From Inonotus obliquus (lineage: Eukaryota > Basidiomycota > Agaricomycetes > Hymenochaetales > Hymenochaetaceae): 64,000 nucleotides of DNA. The DNA lies in contig JAJHTX010000007.1 in the NCBI GenBank assembly GCA_032164295.1, positions 1,152,501 through 1,216,500 of the forward strand. The letters are read 5' to 3'. The notes below the pieces were generated by a model that saw only the letters and a program-made list of their open reading frames with translations, was not told the DNA's origin and ran no database searches. Positions 36,587-48,351 of this stretch are shown piece by piece. A program made the position numbers and the translations under genes. Position 1 is the stretch's first letter; each line of letters starts with the position of its first letter.

Positions 36587-39500
36587 ATGCTCCTGCTCGA
36601 ACCAACGTCCTCCTTCTCCAACAGCAGTCTATTCAGCCTCTCACACCCCGAGTCGCCTGCCACCCTCGACAACCTCGACTTGTCCCTGCTCTCTGATACA
36701 AAGAACACCAGTAGTCTATCAGGTTCTGTAAGCGAAGCGGAACTGAACGATTTCAACATTGCTCAACTGCAGCTACAGTACGAAACGTGAGTGGCACTTT
36801 CTAAATATTACATAATAAAAGGAGAATATATGCGGGGGGGGCGGTGATGGAGAAGAAGATGATGGTGACAGATTTGAAAGGATTGGCGGAAGGAAAAGTG
36901 CTTCCGTGCTTTGTGGTCGGCTGTCACACATTGTGATGCTGTCGGGGCGAGCATCTGACTCTTAATTTCCTCAAAAAGAGGGAGGAGTCCTGCCATTTTA
37001 ATTTTATATTTGAAAAAATAGCATGACAAACGCTATGTGCTGGCCATCCCTCTCTTAGTAGCGTATACTATTTCTACTTGCTCTCCTTCCTTCCCGCATA
37101 TCTTGTAACTCCCACATTCCTTCTCCTTCCTCTCTCACCTTGTCACACTCTTTGACACCACAGCAGCGGACGTCCCCGGCTAGTGCGCCTCTTTCTCCTT
37201 TCCTTAATTCCGTTCCGTCCTCCCGACTCTCATTTGCTAACCAATCATACAACAGTTCTATGGACAACCCCCTCAACACCATGCATCTCAGCACCATCGA
37301 CCTTCTCCGCGACCACCACCACACAGATGACCTTGACGATTCGGATTACGTCCATCGTCGAATGTCTTCCTCCGCCATCTCCTCCACCTCCGTACAGTCA
37401 ACTCAATCAGTCAATACCAGCTCAACAGCCCCGACTTCCCATTCGGGTTACAGCGCGCATCATGGTCTGAAGCGCGCTCAGAGCCCGGGTCTGATAGACG
37501 AATTTGATTCGTACGATGCTCTAGATGAATCACCCCGCGCCAAACGCCCCCGACCAAGCCTCAGCCTTGAATCCACCGTACACCGCACTGGTAGTTCAAG
37601 CCCTGCGCCAACAAACACTACTGCCAGTGCTGGTGCTAGCGGCGGAGATAGCGCCGGGTCTGGTCAAAGTCGCGTACAACTTCCCCCGCTCTTTTCGGCT
37701 CTCGAGAATACATCGAATAGTGCACCACCAACATCCCATGGCACGCAAGCACCATTCGCACAGCCAGGGAATTCGATACACCAATCTTTCTCCCCGCATT
37801 CCCACAGTATGAACCAGGGCCAGGGGCAGAACCAGACCCAGAGCCCTTTCCCGAGCAGTAATTTCGCATTCAACATGACTGGTACTGGTCTCGATTTAAG
37901 ACGCGGATCCTTGCCATCACTTTATAGTAACTCACTTGCTGCGCGATCGGCGCAACGCCTTCCTAATCAGGGACAGTATGCGCAAAATCAAGGAAACCGT
38001 TATAATTTCCCTTCTGGCATTAGCCCTGGCCCTTCTCCACTATCCTCGCTCTCTGCACCCGACACTTCTAACGATGCTTCAGGACTCTCAGGGTATCAGT
38101 TTCCTGGGCCCTCTTCCCTTGAGTCGGGGAATACAAGTAGTGGTAGCAACGGGAGCGGCAGTACGCCAACGCCGACTTCAAACTCGGGCGTCGCGACTGG
38201 CGCATCTCCCTTCGGCTCTGGCGCAACCCCGACGAGCACCCTTTCCTCCGCACCAAGCAGTGGGTTCCCGCAGACACCTCTTGATTTTACGCACCAGCAA
38301 CATCATCAGTCGTCGGCGTATCAAACAGCATATGGTCACCAGAACCAGAGTCAAAAAGACTATATGACAAGTGGTGCAGATTGGAATTCAATGGTGCGAC
38401 CTTCTTCATCACCTTCGTCTGCAGCAAATACTCCTGCGTCTGCCGGCGTATCAGGTGGATTCGGCTTCAATACTCCCAGTTCGGGATTAGGTGGCCTGCC
38501 TCGTATCTCTGGCCATGCCAAGAGTTCTGAACAGCATCAAGAGTGGTACAATCCGAGCAACCAGCTCGTTCTTCCGTCACCAAATGCAAATTCCGGATCG
38601 AGTTCGGCTCAACAATCTCAGCATCCTCAGACTGCTTCGCTTTCTCCCTCTCCGCGCATGCACACGTCGTCCACCACCTCGTCTGCAACAGCTAGTGCAG
38701 CTGCAGCTGCCGCGGCAGCACTCAACGTGTCTCCTGCTGCAGCAATGCAGGCCGCTCAGGTTGCTGCACAGGTCGCAGCGCGTCCGGCACGGAGACGTGG
38801 GAAGTTGCCGAAACCGACGACAGACTTCCTAAAGGATTGGTTGCACCGCCACAGCGACCATCCTTACCCGAGCGAGGAGGAGAAGAAGCAGCTCTGTCAT
38901 GCGACAGGGCTGAGTATGAGCCAGGTTTCCAACTGGATGATCAATGTGCGTATGCCCAATTACTCTTGTCATTTCGAAGTCGAAGCTGACGTGAACTTTT
39001 CTAGGCTCGTCGGCGCATTCTCGCTCCAGCTCAACGGACACCACAAGGCCCAACGACAACCGTACCATCCTTCCCGCTTACCAACTCGCATTCTTCAAAT
39101 GTTGGCCGTACACCACTCGGACTTCCTCCGGCTCATTCTCACGGGCACCCTAGCCTCTCATCCAGTCATTTGTCACATTCTCAGAATAACTACGGCATGG
39201 GCATGGGTTCAAGCATGAGTAACATGAGTCTTGGGCTCATGGGAGGACTGGGCGGAAGTATGGGGTACCAACATCAACAGGGCCACCAGCTCCACTCGGC
39301 GCAAGGACTTGGGATGGGCAACAGCATGTACCAACAACAGTACCGTCAGCAGCAGCATCAAGCATTAGGTCATTCTGCACTGTATGATCTCAACCTACAC
39401 GCTCAGAGGCGCGCAAGTATGCCCGCGATTGCTCTTCACTCCCACGCACATTTATCTTCCCTTGGAGGTAATGGAGGTGCTGGGACCGGAGGCCTTCAGC

Positions 39501-39727
39501 TCTACCCACCGACTTCTAACGGTCCTTCGCGCAACTCGTTACCAGGTCCAAGCCCGCTTCCTCAAGTCGGGTACGCGCAACAAACCAACGGATATTCTCC
39601 GCAACAGGCACAACTTGGAAGTCCCGCTGCTGCGGCACCAATGCCGCAGCGAGGGTACGTGTTTCCACCACCTTCTGTGAGCTCAGGGTCGAGCAACGGT
39701 ACCGGGAATGCCGAAGATGGGCGGTAA
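36587..39727 (+). CDS. TALE/KN-type homeodomain transcription factor
   Basis: Exons 36587-36786, 37184-38945 and 39005-39727 give 894 residues. It is a nuclear DNA-binding regulator. The homeodomain lies at about residues 598-660: ARRRGKLPKPTTDFLKDWLHRH, then HPYPSEEEKKQL (the three-residue TALE extension region), then LSMSQVSNWMINARRRIL across the last intron. The recognition helix reads WMIN where TALE proteins normally have WFIN. Just before it is a poly-Ala stretch (TASAAAAAAAALN). The rest is low-complexity, rich in Ser, Pro, Gln, Gly and His, with SPRAKRPRPS a likely nuclear localisation signal. The first intron (397 nt) is long and its acceptor at 37183 was chosen by phase, so the join after residue 66 is tentative. 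Agaricomycete homeodomain proteins of this kind act in fruiting-body development; that role here is inference. Confidence 0.87.
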
Positions 39728-40090
39728 CGATTGTGCTTTCGAGTGTCATTTCTTTCTACCGTCGCTTCAACTGTATTCTATTTTGCTTTTCCTCGTTTTC
39801 TTACTTGTGTTTGTTTTGTGCATTGACTTCGTGTTCTTTTTGTGTCCTCCATTCTTGTTCGTTGCTCAATGGACTGATGTTCTCCTATCTGTTTTCCTGT
39901 CGTCTTTTCTATATCTCTCTCTGCTTTTCTGTCTTATTCTTGGTGTCAACAAACACAGACCAACCGGCTTCGCTCTATCACAACTCCCGCCACGCACCTC
40001 TCTCTTAACCTCTTTTCTTGGAATCCCTATTCGGTTTTCGGTTTTCGTTCTTCTGTGTCTTTTGCTATTCGCTTGCATCTCAATCTCTGA

Positions 40091-40093
<3 letters not shown>

Positions 40094-40142
<49 letters not shown>
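40094..40142 (+). repeat. (TC)n microsatellite, about 24 units
   Basis: An uninterrupted TC run ~370 bp after the homeodomain stop codon, probably within or just beyond the 3' UTR. Confidence 0.95.
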
Positions 40143-40144
<2 letters not shown>

Positions 40145-40627
40145 TTTCTTCGTACAGAAAGTAATATTATAACATTTGTATAATGCATTGGTCACTCTTT
40201 GTCCACTGGCCACACCAACCATTTATTATTTGGTCCGGCTGATTTATTGTCTGCATGTCTGCGTGTCTGCGTGTCCGTGTCTACATGTTTGCATGGCTAT
40301 TTGTCTTTGCCTTTGTCATCAAAGAAGAGTACTATTTAGATCTTGTACCGTACCGTATCGTATATACTTATTCAATTCAAGTAACGAATCTATATTATAT
40401 ATCTATCGGTTTCGGTTTAATTATCAACGTAGACCGCCTAAATCTGGACCTTCTGTGTCTGAGTCTGAGTCTGTGGATCGTTTGTGTACATACTACATAC
40501 AGTATGCGTATGTACATCTATGCACCTGTACTTCTTGCTTCCTGCTTCCTACTTCCTACTTCCTTTCATTTGTCCTAATCGACGTTCTTCGATTTGATAT
40601 TTCTAGAGTAAAGTCTAATCGAAACAT

Positions 40628-40643
40628 ATACGTACGTACGTAT
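40628..40643. repeat. 16-bp palindrome of TACG units
   Basis: ATACGTACGTACGTAT is self-complementary and contains the same CGTACG core as the palindrome at 29651-29666 on the other side of the homeodomain gene. Confidence 0.85.
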
Positions 40644-40951
40644 CAACATCCAGTAATATATTATGTAATAAATAATGTCTTCTACTACGTATTTTACATA
40701 TTCTTCTATTATAAACGTCACTGTATTATTGTATTCGTACTTCTGTATAGAGAATTAGATAGGTAGATATAGATTGATATAGATAGATCTTTAATCTCAG
40801 CCGACCGGGTACTGTACGGAACTGTAGAATATTAACTGCGATTTGGATATTAGGATATTTGGAGATTTGGAGATTTGGAGCCGAACCGGGGGTATAGATG
40901 TGGTTTTCACCGGGGGAAAGGATCCGGAAAAGGATGTGTTGGGTGGTGTGG

Positions 40952-41017
40952 CGAGTGGAAGGGTGGAAAGAAGGAAGAAGGGTGGAAGAGTGGAAGGGTG
41001 GAAGAGTGGAAGAGTGG
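40952..41017 (+). repeat. Imperfect GGAAG(A/G)GTGG tandem array
   Basis: The word GGAAGAGTGG or GGAAGGGTGG recurs about six times with small gaps. It is purine-only for long stretches. Confidence 0.85.
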
Positions 41018-41039
41018 CCATAGTAATATTTGTTGATTA

Positions 41040-41172
41040 ATATTGTTGATTGTTGGCTTGGAATGTGTTGGTTGATCGTTGAATGTCAATGCCGGGTTGA
41101 ATGGTGATTGTTGACTCGGAATGTTTGAATGTCGAGTGTTGAATGTTGAATGGTGAATGTTGAATGTTGACG
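41040..41172 (+). repeat. Imperfect TTGAATG/TTGATTG tandem array
   Basis: Variants of TTGAATG recur more than ten times, including GTTGAATGTTGAATGGTGAA. Typical of slippage followed by point mutation. Confidence 0.85.
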
Positions 41173-41267
41173 TATATTAGAGTAAGTATAGGACGCGAGG
41201 GATGGGAACGTGTGGACATTACATTACATTAATATGCAGTGGACGTGAACATGCATATGGACAACTC

Positions 41268-41297
41268 GGAGTGGATGAGTGGATGAGTGGATGATTG
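41268..41297 (+). repeat. GAGTGGAT tandem repeat
   Basis: Three consecutive 8-bp units (GAGTGGAT) with a degenerate fourth. Confidence 0.85.
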
Positions 41298-42743
41298 TAG
41301 GGATTGAAAGGATTGATATTGAGGGATGGACGTTGAGGACGTAGATAGAGGAAAAGGAGTTGAATGACTATCATCGTAGAAACATACACATAGAGATACA
41401 TTACATAATGCAATAGACCATGTTGCATAACAAGTTGTCTGTTTTTTTGTGGCGAGACGGCAAGGCCAGTATCATCTAAAAAATCTAAAGTTGAAGACAA
41501 ACGCCTGTTCCTCCGGTAAATTCGAAGTACGCAATACGCAAAACGGTAACTTGAAATATGAACGAATGAAAGTACTCGGGACTCGGGTTCATGCTGGATG
41601 CGTGTCCGTGTCCTTCTCGGATCACATGAGATGGAGATCTAAGGAGAGAGGCCTAGGACCTAGGAGATCTGGAGACCCGAGGAAGCTCAATCGAGGAGGT
41701 AAGTTCAATACTCGGCCGATTTCCCGATTTTCCGATTTTCAATCCTTCGCTTCGAGGCTTCGAGCTTCGAGTTTCGTTTCGGTTCCTCGGTTTCTATTTC
41801 TCAGGCTCTCGGTTCACTATCTTACCGGACGGGCGTCAAAACAGTACCAGTACCAGTCCACCAGTCTTGGCTTGTTTCAGCTCTGGACCTCTAGCTGTGG
41901 TAGTGAAACTTCCAACTAAGTAGATAGATCTGGTGCTGTACTAGGTGGTAGGTACTGGGAGCGGATCACAACACAGCAAGATCTAAAGGTACTTACGAAG
42001 CCGAAAGACCGAACTGGCGAATTACTGTAATCTGTCATTACAATGTTTAGCGCTTACTGGTAAGGGTCGGGGCAGGATAGGATACTGGACCGACCGGTCG
42101 AGATGAACCAGACCGAAGATGAAAAATGATCAGAGTTCAAGTTTGAACCGAGTGGCCGAGTGGTCGTCGATGATGAACAGTGTGAGAAAAGAAGAAAAGA
42201 TAGACAGCGCGGATCTTGATGCTGTCATTATACCGCCGTCCACCGTCCACCGTCTCCCCGACTAGCCTCTTCCTGAGATCCCTGAGATCCCTGAGATTAT
42301 GAGATTACGAAATTGACATATATGTATATGTATCTATTACATACAGAAGCGGGTTTGAAAATTAGGATGGTGGATGGTGGATGGTGGACGCTAGACGCCG
42401 CAAATGGACTAAGGTCAGACGTAGACGTGTCAGATAGACTCGCGGTTCTGTTCTGGAGCTGGTCGGATCTGTGTCTGTGGATCTGTGGATCAGTGAATCT
42501 GGATCTGACGTTAATTGAGGTTAATCGAGGTTAATTGACATTTTTTGAAAGTTTCTTGAAAGGGTAATATTGAAAGTTCTGAGAGATTGAAAGTTTGGGA
42601 AGTTTGGGAAGTTTGGAAAGGGGGTGACTTGACTTGGAAAGTGTGTGGAATCGGACGGATTGAGGGTGCTCTATTCCCTGTTTCTCTGCTTCTCTGCTCC
42701 TTTGTGTCTGAGCGCATGAACGTATGAGAGTGCGTCGAATATC

Positions 42744-42781
42744 GTGATGTAGATGTGGATGTAGATGTAGATGCGTATGTG
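42744..42781 (+). repeat. GATGTA/GATGTG hexamer repeat
   Basis: Six near-identical GATGT(A/G) hexamers in a row. Confidence 0.85.
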
Positions 42782-44056
42782 GATAGGGGTGTGGTGTGGG
42801 TGTGAGTGAGGAGACAACTCGGTATCGTCGGCAATGGGGAGAACGAATTGATACGATAGGAACTCCGAGTTCCGCATTCCGAATGACGACTCGGACTCGT
42901 AGACAACTCCAAAGATACAAGAAATAGATCTCGCGCAGACAGGATCAATATCAACGGCATATACATCATCGACGCGGATAGGATCCAATCCCACCGGAGC
43001 CCGGGCGCAACATACCAGCCCAAATCAATATTGCCACGAAGTGAGGTGAGGTGGCTCCTCTACATCGATATCACTTTTACTCCGCAGCGCCGCAAACATA
43101 TCATGTGCGAATGCGGGATTTCAATCACGATATCCATATCTTTCGCCTTCAAAGTTACCTTGTATAGTATCCTTAAATGCAACATAAGAGATGCGAGATG
43201 CGAGATGGAGGATGCGGCGACTAACTCAGGAATAGTCAAGACATCAAGTTCCGTCTTTAGGTTATTTGATTTCTCCACTGTTCTGTGTTCTGTGTTCCAG
43301 TATCCCTTGAGTCTTGATCAGAGGCAGAAGTTTTTCCTATTTCAAGAATGGTCAAACTTGGAGGGGAACTGGACTCTAGAGAAATCAGAATACCCGTACG
43401 AGAAACTGACGCTGGATTTTCTGATTTCGGGTCTTTTTCGTGAGTGATTAGTGATTTAGAGAGCGGGACGTACAGTAGCTTTTCGTCCAGTCCAAGTGTG
43501 TCCGTTAGCTCTTTCGTTGAAAGGAAAATCGAGGAATCGTATTTCCCCCATAAATCCAAGTGCGGTGTATGGATAAAGCTTTGTAAAATCGTTGAAATTG
43601 AAAATCATACCGCATTTCGCACATAAGATGGAAAAGTATCTCCAAGCTTCTTTTCTTCTGTTACGCCTCATCGTTCCGTTTACTACTAGCGAAGGAAGTT
43701 AGAAGTCGGGAGTCGTAGCCTTGAAATAGAGAGCGAATGAGGTGCGGAAGGGGCACCTTCGACTAGTACTGTAAATGTAAATTTGTAATGTGAACTTTGT
43801 AAGTAGTGACCTCTCGTTTATCCTTTTAAAGACTCGAACAGACCAAAAGTTAACGTAAGTACAGATGCGAAGACCAGGAATAAGGAAGACTTGCCTGTTT
43901 CGTAACAAATACCACTTGTTATTGGACAATTTGATGTTCGAGGGAGAAGCTTAGTCCACTTCGTCCTCTTCTTAGTTACTATCTCTACTTCTCGACGTTG
44001 ATATCCCTGGTCCTTGGTCCTTTAGACCTGACCCTTCTTTTAATCATCCAATGACC

Positions 44057-44150
44057 ACCAACCATTCTGTGCATCCCCCGCATCTCCAATTCGTCGTTCC
44101 TCGAACCAACCATTCTGCGCATCTCTCGCACCTCCAATTCGTCCTCGTCA
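44057..44150 (+). repeat. 48-bp tandem duplication
   Basis: Two copies starting at 44057 and 44105 share ACCAACCATTCTG, GCATC, CATCTCC or CACCTCC, then AATTCGTC. They differ at a few positions. It is longer than the surrounding microsatellite-like repeats. Confidence 0.85.
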
Positions 44151-45990
44151 GAATTAGCATCATATCCACCGATTCTTCTTCGGACTATCCATCCAAAGCT
44201 TCAAGTGGGAGTGGGAGTGGGAGAAATCACACCCTTTTGGCCCATTGCGCTGATCACTGATCATCACCCACCCGCCGCCACCCGTGATTTTGGTAGAGTG
44301 GTGGAAAAAGGGAAAGGGGGGGAGGGAGAAAAGGAGGCGAGAGGCTGAGAGCGGATCATTCTATTTTTGGTATAGTCGGATAATTACCTTACCAACTCCT
44401 CGTCTTTGCCTGATTTGGTAGGGACCAATTAGGTGGCTCGGCTGTGGAAGTTGCCGATGACGATTTGTAAATTGCGAGCGAGATTTCTATTTTCTGCTTT
44501 GTCCATCAGCTATCATCTAAAACACAAGGATATACTGTACAGTGCTCGTCAATTAACCCATGAGGAATACGATTGATGCTGCTAACTCCTGAGTCCTGCT
44601 TATGGAGAGGTTGGTCCTGGTTCTTAGGTTCTTTAGCTAGGCTGAAGGCGGAACACGAATGATAAAGGACCGGAACCGGAATGCGTCCCTTCGTGGGTCC
44701 CTTTGTGGCGTCCTTCTGTTATGAAGCATGAAGGATGAAGCATCGACTAAAAAGCTAAAAAAAAGGTATGGAGGTATGTGAGTTTATTGGATTTTTTGTT
44801 GACTTTGTAATGAAGAAAATTTTCGTTCCGTTGTGAGTGAGTGAGCGATCCTTTCTCCGGCTCCGGTGGGAAAGGAGGTGTTTTTGTTTTGCGGTGTTGA
44901 TCGTTTCTTTTGGCGTTGTTTAGGGAGTTAAATTTATTGAATGGGAATGGGAAATACGGGGGTACGTTATCCTCCGAATACGAGTCCAAGTCCGGGTTGA
45001 TGAATAAACGGATGAACGTATCATGTCATATGGTGCGTTGTTCGTATTTGGTCTCCTCGACGATTATGCCTTTACCTGACCGAATGGCGAGTAGACCGGT
45101 TGTACCTATTCACCCATAGACTAGAGTACATTGATCTGATCCCGTGCGGGAAACAACTCCTCGGGCGTTTCAGAGGTTCAGAGGTACTCGCTAAGATAGT
45201 TTCACCGAGAGAAAACTAGACGGGACTATGTAGATCATGTCATGTCAGGTACAGTCCCTTTCCCCTCCTTTCTCCTTTTCATCATACAGTTGACCAGTTT
45301 TATGCTAAGGATTGTCCGTAATGGCAACTGAGATCGGGTGGGCATACTGGCATACTCCGTGTTCGAGTCTACAAACGTGGTGCTGGTGCCTGAGAATCCT
45401 ACTTGTTCTCGTCTCCGTCTCCGTCTCCGTATTCTATACTCTGCTCTGGACTCTAGACTTTCTTGGACTCTGGACCCTCTGGACCGCTCTACTCTGCTCT
45501 ACTCTGCTCTGACATGGGTTGTTCCGTGCGTCTCGCCTGTGCGTCTACTTATTGTTTGTTTCATCGATTTCATCGATCGACAGACTCGAAACAGTCATAC
45601 AGTCATACCAGGCTCATCGCGTATTGCGTATTGCGTATAACCGGTACTGATGATTCACACGCAATCTCGACTCTCGGCTCTCAACTCAAGACTAAGTTCT
45701 TACCCTTTCTTTCCCTTTTCTCTTCTGGGGACCTTGAGACCTCGGGACATTAGAGACCCTCGGGACTTTGATCTTTGATCTTTGGATCTACGTTTCACTC
45801 AAAGCGTGCTAGTTAGTAGTGAGTCGAGGTTGTAATATGATCACTGATAATCGATCATTGCAAAATGCGAAATACAACAACTCACAACCTTACATTTACG
45901 GCCTTTTCAGTATTTTCAGTTGTGTCCTCAATCTCAATCTCAATCTCGTTCTCAAACACAGGTAGAATTTGAAAGAAATGAAAAAAAAGG

Positions 45991-46033
45991 GGACGAAACG
46001 AAACGAAACGAAACGGACGAAACGAGACGAAGC
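45991..46033 (+). repeat. GACGAAACGAAACG pentamer repeat
   Basis: ACGAA units repeat four times uninterrupted and then degenerate (ACGGACGAAACGAGACGAAG). Confidence 0.9.
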
Positions 46034-46247
46034 GGAACAACGCTATAAAATGAAGAAAGCGTACTACGTGAGTGAATTCGCACGGGCACTGGTTGCGAAT
46101 TTGCGAACTTGCGGACTTGCGTGTTCGCTTCACCTATCGTCCTTTGTTTCGCACCCAAAGTGATCTGTGTATCGAAAGCATTGAAGGCATCGAAAGTATA
46201 CAAGAGGTTTTTGGCGCCGCGCTGCTACCGCCGGAGATATATGTTCT

Positions 46248-46343
46248 GCGGTGATGCATTCTGTGGTGCGGTGATTCAGTAATGCGGTAATGTAGTAACG
46301 TGATAATGCGGTAATGCGGGAACGTGGTAATGCGGCAATGAGG
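46248..46343 (+). repeat. GGTAATGC-type imperfect tandem array
   Basis: Variants of GCGGTAATG recur about ten times with substitutions (GTAACGTG, GATAATGC, GAACGTG). Confidence 0.85.
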
Positions 46344-46367
46344 TGCTCTTTTTTTCGTGTGTAGTAT

Positions 46368-46432
46368 GTACGGAGGTACGGAGGTACGGGGGTATGGAGG
46401 TATGGGGTATGGAGGTATGGAGGTATGGAGGA
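46368..46432 (+). repeat. GGAGGTA(C/T) tandem array
   Basis: Eight or so octamers: first GGAGGTAC units, then GGAGGTAT units. The change of variant along the array suggests stepwise expansion. Confidence 0.9.
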
Positions 46433-46510
46433 CCAATACCCGCCCGGCCGACCGATAGGACCAATAGGACCAATGGACGAATGCGATTAGAGATGTATTT
46501 TACACACTCA

Positions 46511-46543
46511 TGACGAACGACGAACGACGAACGACGAACGACA
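46511..46543 (+). repeat. (GACGAAC)4 tandem repeat
   Basis: Four consecutive 7-bp GACGAAC units followed by a degenerate copy. Confidence 0.9.
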
Positions 46544-48351
46544 ACTTGGGACGATCTGGACGGTTCGGACGACTTGAGACTTGAGAGGAGTAAGGTAATT
46601 GTGATCTCTTTTCACTGGCATTCTTTCGTTCTTTCAGTTTTCTTTCCCTCGTCCACTTCGGTACTGGCACAGTGCACTTCGGGGTAATTTTCCTCCATTC
46701 CCTCTCCGCTTTTCGCATTTCGCATTTCGCATTTTCGCTTTGAGATTCTTCCCCCCCTTCTCCCGTCTTCTTCTTTCTCCCTACTTACCTCCACTACCCT
46801 CGCCACCTCCGCCACCATCATCACCGTCATCACCATCATCACCATCATCTTGACTAAGGTATCGGTGATTGGTTATAGGTTTCCTCACTTTCTCCACTTT
46901 ACCCACTTTCTCACCAATAGCCATAGATTATCCGCAGTATTAACTTGAATATCCCACATGATGAACGGAAAGCCGAAAGCTGAGTTGCGATCAATGATCA
47001 TGGATCGTCGGCTTTCTTCATACAGTTATGCAGAATGCAGTAGGGATTCTATAATCTACGTCTACATCATGGGAAGCTTACCCACCCAGAAACACAGACA
47101 CGCTAACGCACAGAATCAGTCTCAATTAAAATCTCAATCTCATGATATGTAATTTGATAATTCTTTCGTTTCTTTCGTTTCTCTACTTTTTCTTTACTAT
47201 GGGGGGGAGGGAGGTGCTTGAACGCACGGGGTGTACTACTGAAACGCACATACATACATACATACGATATGTGCTAAACCACCAATCCGAACTCGAATCC
47301 GAATCCAAAAGACCGAGACCGAGACCGAGTCGGGTGTAACACATAAAGAAGGAAAGCTGGAAAGAAGGAACGACGGAAAGATAAAACTAAAAGCTATCGT
47401 CAATGTTGGTGCTATCAAGTTACTCAAGTTTGCATGCATGCATGCGTGTATGTATCTACTGCAACTTCCCTTCAGCCCTAGTCCCGGAAGAACACTTCCA
47501 CGTCCTCACCGTAGGCTTACCGCTATTCGCATCTGCATCTAAATTCCAGGTTATCACTAAACTAAACAAAATCATATCTTTGCCAGAGCTAGATCCGCCC
47601 CTCCCCTTCCCGCCTGCGCGGGTGTGGATTCTAGAAGACTTGGAAGACTAGGAGAAATCATTCATCGTATGTATATTGTCTATTGTCAATTGTATCTTGT
47701 ATCACTAAACAAAGATTCTACTATATGATAAAGATAGATACAACAATGCTTGCGTACATGAGTACATATTTGATGAGGACGAACCTGAGGGTAGGAAAAA
47801 GAAAAGAAAAGAAAATGGGCATGAGAATGAGGAGAAGAATGAGGAGAATCGCATAAAATACCAACTAGATGAACGAAAGGAAACGGAAGAAGTCATCGCA
47901 AGTGGAATAACGTACAACCTATATGACATGAAATGACAACTAAAGAAAGATAAGATCATCGCGTAGGATAGGATCTGACTTGGATCTAGGAAATCTTGGA
48001 ACTGGGAAAGGAGCAAAGAGAGTAGAGTAAAGGTAAGGTCATTGGTTGGAAGCGGAAGCGAAAGAGAGGGATGAATGTAACCGAAGATGAAACCTCGTCC
48101 TCCTATAACACGAAGGTTAAAAATTGAATCCGATGATACTACCGTGCAATAAGCGGGTGCCGTGAGCGGGGCTTAGGAGTTCCTATTTCATCAGTTCTTG
48201 ATAGCTAATCTTCGAGATGAACCGGTCGGTGTTTGCGCCGGTTGCGGAGCACGTTGGATATAGATTCTAACGGTATCGAAAGATGGCGTAGTGGGAATTT
48301 CAACCTGATTAAACCTCTTCCAGCACGAAGCGAGAAAGGTAAAGACGAATA

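Larger units (their letters stand above)
39728..48351. other. 8.6-kb gene-poor, repeat-rich region
   Basis: No gene is supported. A CT-rich stretch follows the homeodomain stop and ends in a long (TC)n tract. From about 40.8 kb on the sequence is a mosaic of imperfect short tandem repeats, each with its own word, and of AT-rich spacer. Open frames such as 40176-40766 (plus) and 42511-43023 (minus) consist of low-complexity translated repeats and have no domains. The last ~500 bp are the 3' flank of the minus-strand gene ending at 48352. Confidence 0.55.

Noticed and set aside
40176..40766. 196-codon plus-strand ORF
   Set aside because: Translation of AT- and TC-rich low-complexity DNA; Tyr/Cys-rich nonsense.
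40800..46860. CRISPR-like or centromeric satellite array
   Set aside because: Repeat words differ from array to array and there are no regular spacers; the host is eukaryotic.
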